Shown in pieces: positions 42,287 to 51,162 of a DNA stretch of 64,000 bases. Both the position numbers and the translations under genes were made by a program. Positions within the stretch are counted from its first letter, which is position 1. Each line of letters starts with the position of its first letter. Under the pieces are notes generated by a model that saw nothing but the letters and a program-made list of their open reading frames with translations, did no database searches and had not been told where the DNA came from. Origin of the DNA: Chromohalobacter canadensis. Its GTDB lineage: Bacteria; Pseudomonadota; Gammaproteobacteria; Pseudomonadales; Halomonadaceae. The stretch is from NCBI RefSeq assembly GCF_034479555.1, contig NZ_CP140151.1, positions 3,348,001-3,412,000 on the forward strand, in the 5' to 3' direction.

Positions 42287-43276
42287 ATGCAGAGTGTTAC
42301 CGCTGGGACGGTACCGGAAGGCACCAACATAAACGCTAAAGCTAACCAACTGATTTTGGTTAACCTGTCAAGTATGGGGGGGGAGGACTGGTTAGAGGCT
42401 ATGCGTGATGCCGGACAGCCTTGGCATGAAGAGCTCATTGATGACTTGTCCCAAGTAAAAGCGCTGCTACAGTCGCAACCAAGGTTCCATGCATTGATCT
42501 GTTACGACTCTTCTGAGCGTCAGATAGCCAACTGTCTTGGAAAAGGCCGAGCACCCTCCCAGGCATTGGCGAATTGGACGAACCAGACTGACGCATTGCT
42601 GGAGCTTTATCGGGAGCATTATCAACGCATTACCTTGGTGACACAGGAAGACTTCGAGGCCGAGCCGAAAGCGCTATGTGAGCAACTCTCGACGCGTAGC
42701 GGTATAGCGTTGGGGCGAGTCGATCCTGCAAAACCCGCGAACACGGCCGAAACCGACCCAGTGCATCAGTCACAACGGGCCATGTACCTCCTGTTGGCAC
42801 GGCAGGCACTCGAGCATCCACCAGCCAAGCGGCTTTTGCAGGAGTTGGAAGCGAGCTCTCTTCCTCTTGATAATTCGACTGATTTATTGGAATGGCTGGA
42901 CGGCACCTACGATCTTCTCAAACAGTCGTCAGGGAGCAGTACTGAATACGAAGAACTAAAGAACAAGCTGGAGGACGTGCAGCAGGAAAACGATCTAGTG
43001 ATCGAGCAACTGCATAAGACACAGGAAGAGCTAGAACAATACTTGTTAGGTAACAAGAACGGCGGGCAGAAAGTCGAGAAGCTTGAGCGTAATATCCAGC
43101 AGAAGAATGAAAAGCTTCACAGCTTCTCGCAGAAGAATAAGTGGTTGAGGGGACAGCTGGAGACAAAGAAAAAAGAGTTGAACTCCCTGCGTAGCTCCAA
43201 ATCATGGGCGCTGACAGCACCTCTGCGCAAGGTTATGCATATCTTCAATGGAAAGAAAAACAAAGGGGCAGCCTGA
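42287..43276 (+). CDS. polysaccharide-locus protein with C-terminal coiled coil, function unknown
   Basis: The 329-residue protein starts with a globular part of about 200 residues (LILVNLSSMGGEDWLEAMRD) whose layout, including an opening strand and a QEDFEAEP stretch, is faintly sulfotransferase-like. A long coiled coil follows (about 215-300), and the end reads SSKSWALTAPLRKVM, a motif often seen at the end of coiled coils in bacterial glycan-assembly proteins. GGAG precedes the ATG. It opens the polysaccharide region and its stop overlaps the next gene (TGATG). Confidence 0.6.
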   Translation: MQSVTAGTVPEGTNINAKANQLILVNLSSMGGEDWLEAMRDAGQPWHEELIDDLSQVKALLQSQPRFHALICYDSSERQIANCLGKGRAPSQALANWTNQTDALLELYREHYQRITLVTQEDFEAEPKALCEQLSTRSGIALGRVDPAKPANTAETDPVHQSQRAMYLLLARQALEHPPAKRLLQELEASSLPLDNSTDLLEWLDGTYDLLKQSSGSSTEYEELKNKLEDVQQENDLVIEQLHKTQEELEQYLLGNKNGGQKVEKLERNIQQKNEKLHSFSQKNKWLRGQLETKKKELNSLRSSKSWALTAPLRKVMHIFNGKKNKGAA

Positions 43277-43751
43277 TGGAGCAGCAGCACCTGATATCGG
43301 CACTGGATAAAGTGGATGGCACGATTATGCATCTCGGCGCCGGCGAATGCCGCGAGCTCCAGACCTATCTGGCAACCGCAGCCGAGCAGATCGTACTGGT
43401 AGAGCCAGATCCCGAAGCGGCCCAGTCTCTGCGTCAACGTACCCACAAAGAGCCAAGGGTAACGGTGATCGAAGTGGCAGTCGCGGCGAAAGGGGGCGAA
43501 GCCACACTGTATCGTTATAATGCGAGTGGCCAAGCGACCCTGCACGCGCTGAAAAAAGCGCCTAATCGGTGGCCAGGATTACGCCAGCTTGCTAACTCAC
43601 CAGTAAAGACGCTTAGTTTGGATCAGCTACTCACCCAGGTAACCTTGGCGGATGATAAGCAGCACTGGTTAGTGGTCGAGGTCCCCGGTGAAGAACAACA
43701 AGTGCTGCACGCCATGCGTGAGCATGCATTGTCACAACGGTTTGGATACCT

Positions 43752-45433
43752 CCTGAATCCGTGAGACCAGCCCCCAGAAATGCTTCTAACCTACTGAACT
43801 GCATGGCAATATAGCGAATATCGCCATTCACCCAGACAGTGCCATGCCCAACGTCAAGTTCCGCGCCAGTCGCCGCACCCTCACCAGCCACGCCGGGCTG
43901 TCCATCATCGGGCAATGCTTCGAGATCGCTGGCGTCGACAGCATCGACAGCCGCTTCCCCACCACGCTGGGCATGCGCACCAGTGACGTGATCAAGAGCT
44001 ACCTGGGCCTGCTGTGTCTGGGCATGAGCGACTATGACGCTGTCGAGAACTTCCGCCGCGACAAGCCCTTCCAACAACTGCTGACCCTGCAGAAGGTGCC
44101 GAGCGCGGCGACGCTGCGACAGCGGCTGGAGAAACTTGCCGCCAACGACCTGCAGGCGCGCACCGCCACCTGGTCCACGACCCTGCTGTCACTGATCGAA
44201 GCACCGATCACCGCCGAGACGACGCACGTCTGCCTGGACATCGACACCTTCGTCATGGACAACAGCAACTCGAAGAAGGAAGGCGTCTCGCGGACCTACC
44301 AGAAGGTCGATGGCTACACCCCGATCGCCGCCTATCTGGGCAACGAAGGGTGGTGCCTGGGTCTGGAACTGCGGCCTGGCAAGCAGCACACCATGAAGGA
44401 GAGCAACGCCTTTCTGGAGCGGGTACTGCCTCGCGCCCAAGGCCTGACCAAGCAACCGATCCTGTTACGCGAGGACAGCGGCTTCGACAGCCAGGCGCAC
44501 CTGGCGCTTCTCGAACAGCAGCGCCAGGTCTTTGCCGACGAGGGGCGCCGGCTCGACTATGTCGTCAAATGGAACCCGCGCGGCTCGGCCACGGCGGATC
44601 AGGATACCTGGTTGGCTGTGGCGGCGGACTACTGGGAAGAGCTGCGTCCTGGCAAGCGCCAGGCGCTGTGGACGCAGACCGTCTCGATCCACGACGACAA
44701 CAAGACCGAATACGTCGTCCAACGCGTGATGCGCCTGGTAGAGCGCACCGCCGATCGCGATGGCCAGTTGCTGCTCGAACCGGACTATGAGTTGGAAGGC
44801 TGGTGGACCAGCCTGGACGAGGCGCCGGAGGCGGTGATCAAACGCTACCAGGCGCATGCCACCCACGAGCAATTCCACAGTGAGATCAAGACCGATCTCG
44901 ACCTGGAGCGGCTGCCGTCGGGCAAGTTCGCCACCAACGATCTGATCCTGCACCTCGCCCAGCTGGCCTACAACATCCTGCGGCTGATGGGGCAGCTGGG
45001 CATGACCGGCGAGCTGAGCCCGGTGCGCCATCCCGCCAAGCGGCGCCGGATCCGCACCGTGCTACAAGAGCTGGTGCATCGTGCGGCGCTCGTGATTCAC
45101 AAGGCGCGGCAGATCATCCTCGACTTCGGGCAGGACATCGGACGCATGACGGTGTTGAACACCTTGCGAAGCCGCCTGCGCTATCCCCGAGGCACGCCAT
45201 GCTGATCGTCTGTCGGACAAAGGCACCACGCAGAGAGCTGACGGTCATCGGCAGCCAGTATCAGCGTGCCCGGCGGGTAGAAATGCCTGTCAAAATGGGC
45301 TGCTCTCGTCGGTCAGCGTCGCCATGGTTGGTCCTCCCCGGTATGCGTTCAGCGGTTGAGACGGAATCGGCGGTCAGAAAATGCTCGCTGGCGGTGATAG
45401 GGGAAGTGTCGGCGCTGGCTTCACGGAATCAGG
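43752..45433 (+). mobile_element. IS1380-family insertion sequence
   Basis: 1,682 bp. The terminal inverted repeats begin CCTGAATCCGTGA on the left and, read inward on the other strand, CCTGATTCCGTGA on the right, continuing with related CCAGC sequence. A 5-bp direct repeat TACCT flanks the element (43747-43751 and 45434-45438). One transposase gene. The clean target duplication and restorable host frame indicate a recent simple insertion. Confidence 0.92.
43844..45205 (+). CDS. IS1380-family DDE transposase
   Basis: The 453-residue transposase shows the family pattern: LDIDTFVMDNSNSKKEGV (first Asp region), LLREDSGFDSQAHL (second Asp), and QFHSEIKTDLDLERLPSG (Glu region), with LAYNILRLMG near the end. 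It is full length with no frameshift, so the element may be active. GC content matches the backbone rather than the AT-rich neighbours. Confidence 0.93.
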   Translation: MPNVKFRASRRTLTSHAGLSIIGQCFEIAGVDSIDSRFPTTLGMRTSDVIKSYLGLLCLGMSDYDAVENFRRDKPFQQLLTLQKVPSAATLRQRLEKLAANDLQARTATWSTTLLSLIEAPITAETTHVCLDIDTFVMDNSNSKKEGVSRTYQKVDGYTPIAAYLGNEGWCLGLELRPGKQHTMKESNAFLERVLPRAQGLTKQPILLREDSGFDSQAHLALLEQQRQVFADEGRRLDYVVKWNPRGSATADQDTWLAVAADYWEELRPGKRQALWTQTVSIHDDNKTEYVVQRVMRLVERTADRDGQLLLEPDYELEGWWTSLDEAPEAVIKRYQAHATHEQFHSEIKTDLDLERLPSGKFATNDLILHLAQLAYNILRLMGQLGMTGELSPVRHPAKRRRIRTVLQELVHRAALVIHKARQIILDFGQDIGRMTVLNTLRSRLRYPRGTPC

Positions 45434-45854
45434 TACCTTTCCCTAGCCATTGGTAGCCTGACGCCACAGATGGAACAGACGCGACTCGTACTGCTCCAGA
45501 CCTTGGAAGAGATCGGCTATCGGCTGGAACACGTGCTGACACAGTCTGATCAACTGGTTTACCACGCTACAAGCGTTGGGCAGGCATCGCGTGATTTGAA
45601 AAAGGCCCTTGAAGCAGCGGAAAGAGATCGCCAACGGCTTGAGAAACTGCAGACCAGCAACAGTGAATTACAGCAGGAAAATCGCCAGCTAAAAGCAGAA
45701 AACGAGGAAATTCATCAGCGTCAGCAACAGCTAGAAGAAGAGCTGCGTAAAGCGGAGGTCCAAGTCGAATTGATCAAAGAGTTATTTCTCAACGAAGGCG
45801 AAGCCCTGGAAAAAACACCAGATCGAGAAGAAACGCAAGAAAAGGATGCGTGAC

Positions 45855-46937
45855 ATGGCCAAGACGTTTCTTGTCACTGGCGGCGCTGGTTTTATCGGAT
45901 CGGCAGTCGTGCGTGAGTTAATCGCCAGCACTGGCCATCGCGTGGTGAACGTCGACAAGCTGACCTATGCCGGCAACTTGGAATCTTTGGAAGCCGTGTC
46001 CGAGAGCCCTCGCTATAGCTTCATCCAGGCCGACATTGGCGATGCCCAAGCGATGCACCAAGCTTTCGAGCATCACCAGCCCGATGTTGTGATGCATCTA
46101 GCTGCCGAGAGCCACGTAGACCGTTCTATCGATGGCCCGGCCGAGTTCATCCAGACCAATGTGGTGGGCACCACGGTGTTGCTGGAGGCCGCGCGCAGTT
46201 ATTGGAAGGGTCTGCAGGAGCAGAATCCGGCCAAAGCTGAGGCTTTTCGCTTCCACCATATTTCCACCGACGAAGTGTATGGTGACCTGGATGGGCCAGA
46301 AGGCTTCTTCACCGAAACAACCTCTTATTCCCCCAGTTCTCCGTATTCAGCCAGCAAGGCTGGGTCCGATCACTTGGTGCGTGCCTGGCAGCGAACCTTT
46401 GGCCTGCCGACCCTTATCACGAATTGTTCCAACAATTACGGTCCTTACCACTTCCCCGAAAAACTGATCCCGTTGATGATCCTCAATGGGCTGGATGGTA
46501 AATCGTTGCCCGTCTACGGCAATGGACAGCAGGTTCGCGACTGGCTTTACGTGGAAGACCATGCGCGTGCGTTGATTAAAGTCGCGTCAGAAGGAACGGT
46601 AGGCGAGACCTACAACATCGGTGGTCATAACGAGAAGACCAATCTCGAGGTCGTCGAAACGTTATGCCAGCTGTTGGATGAGCTCGTGGGCACCGCACAC
46701 CTCAAGCCTGGTACCTCGCATCTGGAGCTCATTACTTTCGTGACGGATCGTCCTGGCCACGACCTGCGCTACGCGATTGATGCCGGCAAAATCGAGCGTG
46801 AACTCAGCTGGCGCCCACAAGAGACTTTCGAAAGCGGCCTGCGTAAAACGGTACAGTGGTATTTGAGCAATGAGACTTGGTGGCGACGCGTGCAGGATGG
46901 CAGCTATCAAGGCCAACGTTTGGGGATGGGAGCTTAA
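45855..46937 (+). CDS. rmlB: dTDP-glucose 4,6-dehydratase
   Basis: The 360-residue extended SDR enzyme catalyses the second step of dTDP-L-rhamnose synthesis. The NAD-binding loop is [15 protein letters not shown], the catalytic triad includes YSASK, and the family signature [15 protein letters not shown] is intact. The start at 45855 follows AAAAGGA; an ATG three codons earlier overlaps the previous gene. It heads an rmlBDAC cluster. Confidence 0.96.
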   Translation: MAKTFLVTGGAGFIGSAVVRELIASTGHRVVNVDKLTYAGNLESLEAVSESPRYSFIQADIGDAQAMHQAFEHHQPDVVMHLAAESHVDRSIDGPAEFIQTNVVGTTVLLEAARSYWKGLQEQNPAKAEAFRFHHISTDEVYGDLDGPEGFFTETTSYSPSSPYSASKAGSDHLVRAWQRTFGLPTLITNCSNNYGPYHFPEKLIPLMILNGLDGKSLPVYGNGQQVRDWLYVEDHARALIKVASEGTVGETYNIGGHNEKTNLEVVETLCQLLDELVGTAHLKPGTSHLELITFVTDRPGHDLRYAIDAGKIERELSWRPQETFESGLRKTVQWYLSNETWWRRVQDGSYQGQRLGMGA

Positions 46938-46945
46938 GTCCAGCG

Positions 46946-47824
46946 ATGAATATTTTTTTAACGGGAGCAAATGGCCAAGTTGGCTTCGAACTTGAGCGTC
47001 AACTCTCACTTCTAGGCCATGTATTGGCGCCTAAGCGCCAGGAGCTGGACCTTTCAGACGCTGAAGCAGTAGAGACTTGGTTGAAAAGCAACCGCCCTGA
47101 ATTAATCGTCAACGCGGCTGCCTATACAGCAGTGGATAAGGCGGAAAGCGAGCCAACTTTGGCCCAGCGCTTGAATGTCGAGCTTCCAGCACAGCTTGCG
47201 GCTTACTGTGCCGATCACCAGATACCGTTGGTGCATTATTCCAGCGATTATGTATACCCAGGCGATGGTGAGCAGTACTGGCAAGAAAGCAGCGAGCCGC
47301 GACCTTTGAGCGTTTACGGCCAGACCAAGCTCGAAGGTGACCGGGCTATCGAGGCCAGCGGATGCCGGCACCTGATCTTCCGCACTAGCTGGATTTACAG
47401 TGCCCGTGGCAATAACTTCATGAAAACCATGCTGCGCCTGGGGCGTGAGCGTGAGGCTCTTTCCGTCGTGGCGGACCAGATCGGCGCCCCGACCCCGGCT
47501 CGCTTGATCGCTCAGGTAACCAGCCTGGCCTTAGAGCAGCAACTTTCCAGCGGGATTTATCATCTAGCCCCACGCGGTGAGACCAGTTGGTGCGGTTTTG
47601 CGCGCGAGATCTTTCGCTTGGCGGCTTCTCACGGCGAGCAGCTCGCGATATCGCCCGAAATGGTCGATGCGATTCCTACCGCTAATTACCCAACGCCGGC
47701 TGCTCGCCCACTCAACTCGCGGCTTGCGCTGGAAAAGCTGGAGCGTGAGCTTGAGCGAAAGCTGCCTGAGTGGCAACCCCAATTGGCGCTAACGCTAAAA
47801 GAACACCTGGTTGGATCAAGCTGA
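46946..47824 (+). CDS. rmlD: dTDP-4-dehydrorhamnose reductase
   Basis: The 292-residue SDR enzyme performs the last step of dTDP-L-rhamnose synthesis. It has [29 protein letters not shown] and the catalytic [11 protein letters not shown]. The start at 46946, eight bases after the rmlB stop, gives the right Rossmann N terminus; a longer in-frame reading is rejected because it overlaps rmlB. A 61-bp gap separates it from rmlA. Confidence 0.95.
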   Translation: MNIFLTGANGQVGFELERQLSLLGHVLAPKRQELDLSDAEAVETWLKSNRPELIVNAAAYTAVDKAESEPTLAQRLNVELPAQLAAYCADHQIPLVHYSSDYVYPGDGEQYWQESSEPRPLSVYGQTKLEGDRAIEASGCRHLIFRTSWIYSARGNNFMKTMLRLGREREALSVVADQIGAPTPARLIAQVTSLALEQQLSSGIYHLAPRGETSWCGFAREIFRLAASHGEQLAISPEMVDAIPTANYPTPAARPLNSRLALEKLERELERKLPEWQPQLALTLKEHLVGSS

Positions 47825-47885
47825 TCGTTATCAGGTTCTCCAATTCACTCAACACTACTTTCATTATTCGCTAGGGGAATGTGGC

Positions 47886-48758
47886 ATGGCGCGCAAGGGC
47901 ATCATTCTTGCCGGTGGTTCCGGTACCCGTCTGCACCCCATCACTCGGGGTGTTTCCAAGCAGTTACTGCCTATCTATGACAAGCCGATGATCTATTATC
48001 CGATCTCGGTGCTGATGCTGGCAGGCATTCGTGAAATTCTCATCATCTCCACTCCGGAAGATCTTTCGCAATATGAGAAGCTATTGGGAGGCGGTGAAGA
48101 GTTCGGTTTGAGCTTGGAGTATGCCGTGCAGCCGACGCCGGACGGTCTGGCGCAAGCCTTCATCATCGGAGAAGATTTCATCGGTGATGATGCAGTTTGT
48201 TTGGTGCTAGGTGACAATATCTTTCACGGCCAACATTTCTCCGATCAGCTTAAGCGAGCCAGCGAGCAAGCCAACGGTGCGACGGTATTCGGTTACTTGG
48301 TCAAGGACCCCCAGCGTTTTGGGGTAGTTGAGTACGATGAGCAAGGTAAGGCTATTTCAATCGAAGAAAAGCCTGACGAGCCGAAATCTGAATACGCCGT
48401 AACGGGGCTTTACTTTTATGACAACGATGTGGTGGACATCGCCAAGACTGTTGAGCCATCGGAACGTGGTGAGCTGGAAATCACCAGCATAAACAACACG
48501 TATCTACAGCGCGGCGACTTGACGGTAGAACGACTGGGGCGTGGCTTCGCCTGGTTGGATACCGGCACCCACGATAGTCTACTGGAAGCCTCGCAATACG
48601 TGCAGACCATAGAGCATCGCCAAGGTCTAAAGGTAGCCTGTCTAGAAGAAATCGCCTGGCAAAATGACTGGATCACCAAGGAACAGCTTGTGAATTCAGC
48701 TGAGGCGCTTAAAAAGACTGAATATGGACAGTACCTCCTGCGTCGTGTTGGGGCATAG
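47886..48758 (+). CDS. rmlA: glucose-1-phosphate thymidylyltransferase
   Basis: The 290-residue enzyme makes dTDP-glucose from dTTP and glucose-1-phosphate. Signature residues [19 protein letters not shown] are intact, and the family's allosteric dTDP-rhamnose site segment near the C terminus ([12 protein letters not shown]) is present. The ATG at 47886 follows GGGGAATG. Pgm, encoded at 58.3 kb, supplies its substrate. Confidence 0.96.
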   Translation: MARKGIILAGGSGTRLHPITRGVSKQLLPIYDKPMIYYPISVLMLAGIREILIISTPEDLSQYEKLLGGGEEFGLSLEYAVQPTPDGLAQAFIIGEDFIGDDAVCLVLGDNIFHGQHFSDQLKRASEQANGATVFGYLVKDPQRFGVVEYDEQGKAISIEEKPDEPKSEYAVTGLYFYDNDVVDIAKTVEPSERGELEITSINNTYLQRGDLTVERLGRGFAWLDTGTHDSLLEASQYVQTIEHRQGLKVACLEEIAWQNDWITKEQLVNSAEALKKTEYGQYLLRRVGA

Positions 48759-48796
48759 CACTCAATCTATTCCAAGTTTATAAGAGGAACAGCGTA

Positions 48797-49351
48797 ATGC
48801 AGTTTCAGCCTCTGGAAATACCTGATGTCGTTCTGATGACGCCCAAAGTCTTTGGCGACGAGCGAGGCTTTTTCATGGAGACCTTCCGTCAAAGTGAATT
48901 TGAAGAACACTGTGGTGCTTATACCTTCGTACAAGAAAATCACAGTAAATCCAAACAAGGCATTCTACGTGGGCTACACTACCAGTATGAAAAGCCCCAA
49001 GGTAAGTTGGTGCGTGTCACGCAAGGCGAAGTTTATGATGTTGCTGTAGATATGCGCCAGAGTAGTCCGACATTTGGAAAATGGGTGGGAGTTCACCTGA
49101 GTGCTGAAAACAAGCAGTTACTGTGGGTTCCACCGGGTTTTGCTCACGGCTTCTACGTGATCAGCGAGAGCGCTGAGTTTCAATACAAATGTAGTGACTA
49201 CTACAATCCTGGTGATGAATGCTCTCTACAGTGGAACGAGTCCATTTTAAAAATTGACTGGCCTCTGGTGCATGGTCATAAACCGCAGCTTTCCACTAAA
49301 GATGAAGCGGGGCAGGCGATGGAATGGGAAAAATGCCCGAAGTTTATCTAA
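48797..49351 (+). CDS. rmlC: dTDP-4-dehydrorhamnose 3,5-epimerase
   Basis: The 184-residue cupin-fold epimerase has LRGLHYQYEKPQGKLVRV and WVPPGFAHGFYVIS with the catalytic histidine in GLHY. It carries out the third step of dTDP-rhamnose synthesis. GAGGAAC precedes the ATG. Base composition is already lower in GC than rmlA, marking the transition into the AT-rich part of the locus. Confidence 0.96.
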   Translation: MQFQPLEIPDVVLMTPKVFGDERGFFMETFRQSEFEEHCGAYTFVQENHSKSKQGILRGLHYQYEKPQGKLVRVTQGEVYDVAVDMRQSSPTFGKWVGVHLSAENKQLLWVPPGFAHGFYVISESAEFQYKCSDYYNPGDECSLQWNESILKIDWPLVHGHKPQLSTKDEAGQAMEWEKCPKFI

Positions 49352-49366
49352 GCGAGTAACCAAGTT

Positions 49367-51145
49367 ATGTATCAAGCCATTTCAGATCCCAGAAAATATA
49401 TAAAAAATATAACAAGTATGTATTGGCACGCGATTAATTTGTGGCAAGCAGGGGACTGGGAGGCTTTAAAAGAGCTGGATGCTGATCAGCTGGATAATGA
49501 GTATGAAAAGCAGGATGTTCAGCTTTTCAAGCTGGTTGCTTATCTGCAGAACAATGAAGTGATACAAGCAAAGAAGCTATTGCGCGAAAAATTTGGGAAG
49601 TCATCCGTTCCTTTGCGACGAGCGGTGTTAGCTTCCGTTTACAATGTCTTGGGAAAAGCTAGAGCTTTACAAGACAATCGAGCTAAAGCAGAAGAGCACT
49701 ACATAGCTGCACTCAATCTGAGCGGTGGTATTAATCTACCACTGTCTGTTTACAAAACACGTGTGCTAGAACAAAACGCACAGGTAGGGTTAGACGAAAA
49801 AACCACAGAAATTCAATGTGAACGATTAAGTGTTGAGCTTGAACATACACAAAACAGACCCTTTAATGAGGACTTGACATTTTGTTTATGGCTCAACCTG
49901 AGAAGCTGGCCTCAAGAGTGGACGCAAATAGTAGGAAAATTGAAAACTGACACTGAAAATGAATTTTGCTTGCGGATAAAAAATAAATACGAAGGCCAAT
50001 TTTACTGCGGGAAAAAAGGGAAGGCAGTAGTATTAAATTCTTGGGCTCCAAATGATTCGTTTAAGTTGAATAGATGGGTGCATCTAGCTGTTGTAAAAGA
50101 GAGCGATAAAAATAGTCGACTATACGTGGACGGGATTATTCGTTCTGAAAGAGACATTTCAGGGATGGGAGGTGCAGATATTGTTGCTAGCAAAGTAGAA
50201 CTTTTAGGAAATAAGAATTCTGGCCGCTCCCTAGATGCTAATGTTCAAAAATTTTATCTATATGATAGAGCCCTGTCATCTTCTGATATCTGCCAATTGA
50301 TGAGAGAGCTACCGCCAAAATTAAATATGGATCATGCTGAGGGTGAAATAAGCTACACGGACAACATTCTGCCAATGGATAATTTAGCCCTTAAGCGTGC
50401 TATGCAGATCAGATCTTCAGCGGCTTCTCGTGTTCGTTCACTGGATTACCACAAACTCATCGATGCGCTGCCAGGTAAGATGCTCACTCTGGTTGTTGTA
50501 GGTGCTAATGATGGCAAGTACAACGATCCACTTTTTGAGTATGTGCGCACTACTAAAAGAGATACCCAACTGCTATTGGTTGAGCCACAATCTCAATTAA
50601 TTACCTACCTTAAAGAAAACTACGCCTTTCATCCGAATGCACATATTGTTAACTGTGCTATTGAGGGAAAAGGACAGCTTACACTGTACCGCGTTAAATC
50701 AGAATACTGGAAAGAGTTGAATGTACCTTATGCCAGAGAAAGGAAATGGCCGATCTATAGGGCTCCCAGCGGAGTAACATCTGCTAATAAAAATCATGTC
50801 AAACAGTGGCTGAAAAAGCATCTTGCAGCTGAAAGCCTAGAAGATGCCATTGAAGAAGTGATTGTTCCTTGCGAATCGCTGTGTACCTTGCTTAAAGAAA
50901 AAGGATTTAGTCGAGAGATCGATCTTTTGCAAATTGATACAGAAGGTTTTGATGATGCCATCATTTACTCAACCTTATCTGATGGAATAAAGCCTAAAAT
51001 TATTTATTTTGAAGCGAATCATTTTAGTTTTTCCAGTGTTCAGAGGTTATACAAATTTCTGGAAGAATGTGGTTATCGTGTTTTTCAAGCCGCTGAGAAT
51101 GCTATTGCATTGGCTGAAGATGTTGATTTTTGTTACGAATATTAA
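49367..51145 (+). CDS. fusion protein: helical repeat - LamG-like - FkbM methyltransferase
   Basis: The 592-residue protein has three parts. Residues about 1-130 are helical and TPR-like (LFKLVAYLQNNEVIQAKKLL). Residues about 140-320 form a LamG/concanavalin-like domain (FCLWLNLRSWPQEW, WVHLAVVKESDKNSRLYVDG, YDRALSSSDI). Residues about 365-590 form an FkbM-type methyltransferase (TLVVVGANDGKYNDPLFEYV, LLLVEPQSQLI, IDLLQIDTEGFDD). It may methylate a sugar while the LamG part binds glycan. The gene is AT-rich compared with the backbone. Weak RBS. Confidence 0.8.
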   Translation: MYQAISDPRKYIKNITSMYWHAINLWQAGDWEALKELDADQLDNEYEKQDVQLFKLVAYLQNNEVIQAKKLLREKFGKSSVPLRRAVLASVYNVLGKARALQDNRAKAEEHYIAALNLSGGINLPLSVYKTRVLEQNAQVGLDEKTTEIQCERLSVELEHTQNRPFNEDLTFCLWLNLRSWPQEWTQIVGKLKTDTENEFCLRIKNKYEGQFYCGKKGKAVVLNSWAPNDSFKLNRWVHLAVVKESDKNSRLYVDGIIRSERDISGMGGADIVASKVELLGNKNSGRSLDANVQKFYLYDRALSSSDICQLMRELPPKLNMDHAEGEISYTDNILPMDNLALKRAMQIRSSAASRVRSLDYHKLIDALPGKMLTLVVVGANDGKYNDPLFEYVRTTKRDTQLLLVEPQSQLITYLKENYAFHPNAHIVNCAIEGKGQLTLYRVKSEYWKELNVPYARERKWPIYRAPSGVTSANKNHVKQWLKKHLAAESLEDAIEEVIVPCESLCTLLKEKGFSREIDLLQIDTEGFDDAIIYSTLSDGIKPKIIYFEANHFSFSSVQRLYKFLEECGYRVFQAAENAIALAEDVDFCYEY

Positions 51146-51162
51146 AAGAGCTAAGGGGTTTT

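Larger units (their letters stand above)
43276..45853 (+). pseudogene. FkbM-type methyltransferase with C-terminal coiled coil, split by an IS1380-family element
   Basis: The 5' part (43276-43751) encodes an FkbM-like SAM fold (TIMHLGAGECRELQTYL, IVLVEPDPEAAQSL, VKTLSLDQLL, LVVEVPGEEQQVLHAM). Removing the element (43752-45433) and one copy of the 5-bp target duplication joins it in frame to 45439-45853, giving ...RFGYLSLAIGSLTPQMEQ... and a 296-residue protein whose end is an FkbM-like final strand (LEEIGYRLEHV) and a coiled coil. The downstream piece alone (ATG at 45470, 127 residues) could still be made. The gene would methylate a sugar of the surface glycan. Confidence 0.88.

Noticed and set aside
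43763..45308. First guess for IS1380 ends (GAGACCAGCCC and GGGCTGCTCTC)
   Set aside because: No target duplication flanks these; the outer pair beginning CCTGAATCCGTGA gives longer repeats, a 5-bp duplication and restores the host reading frame.
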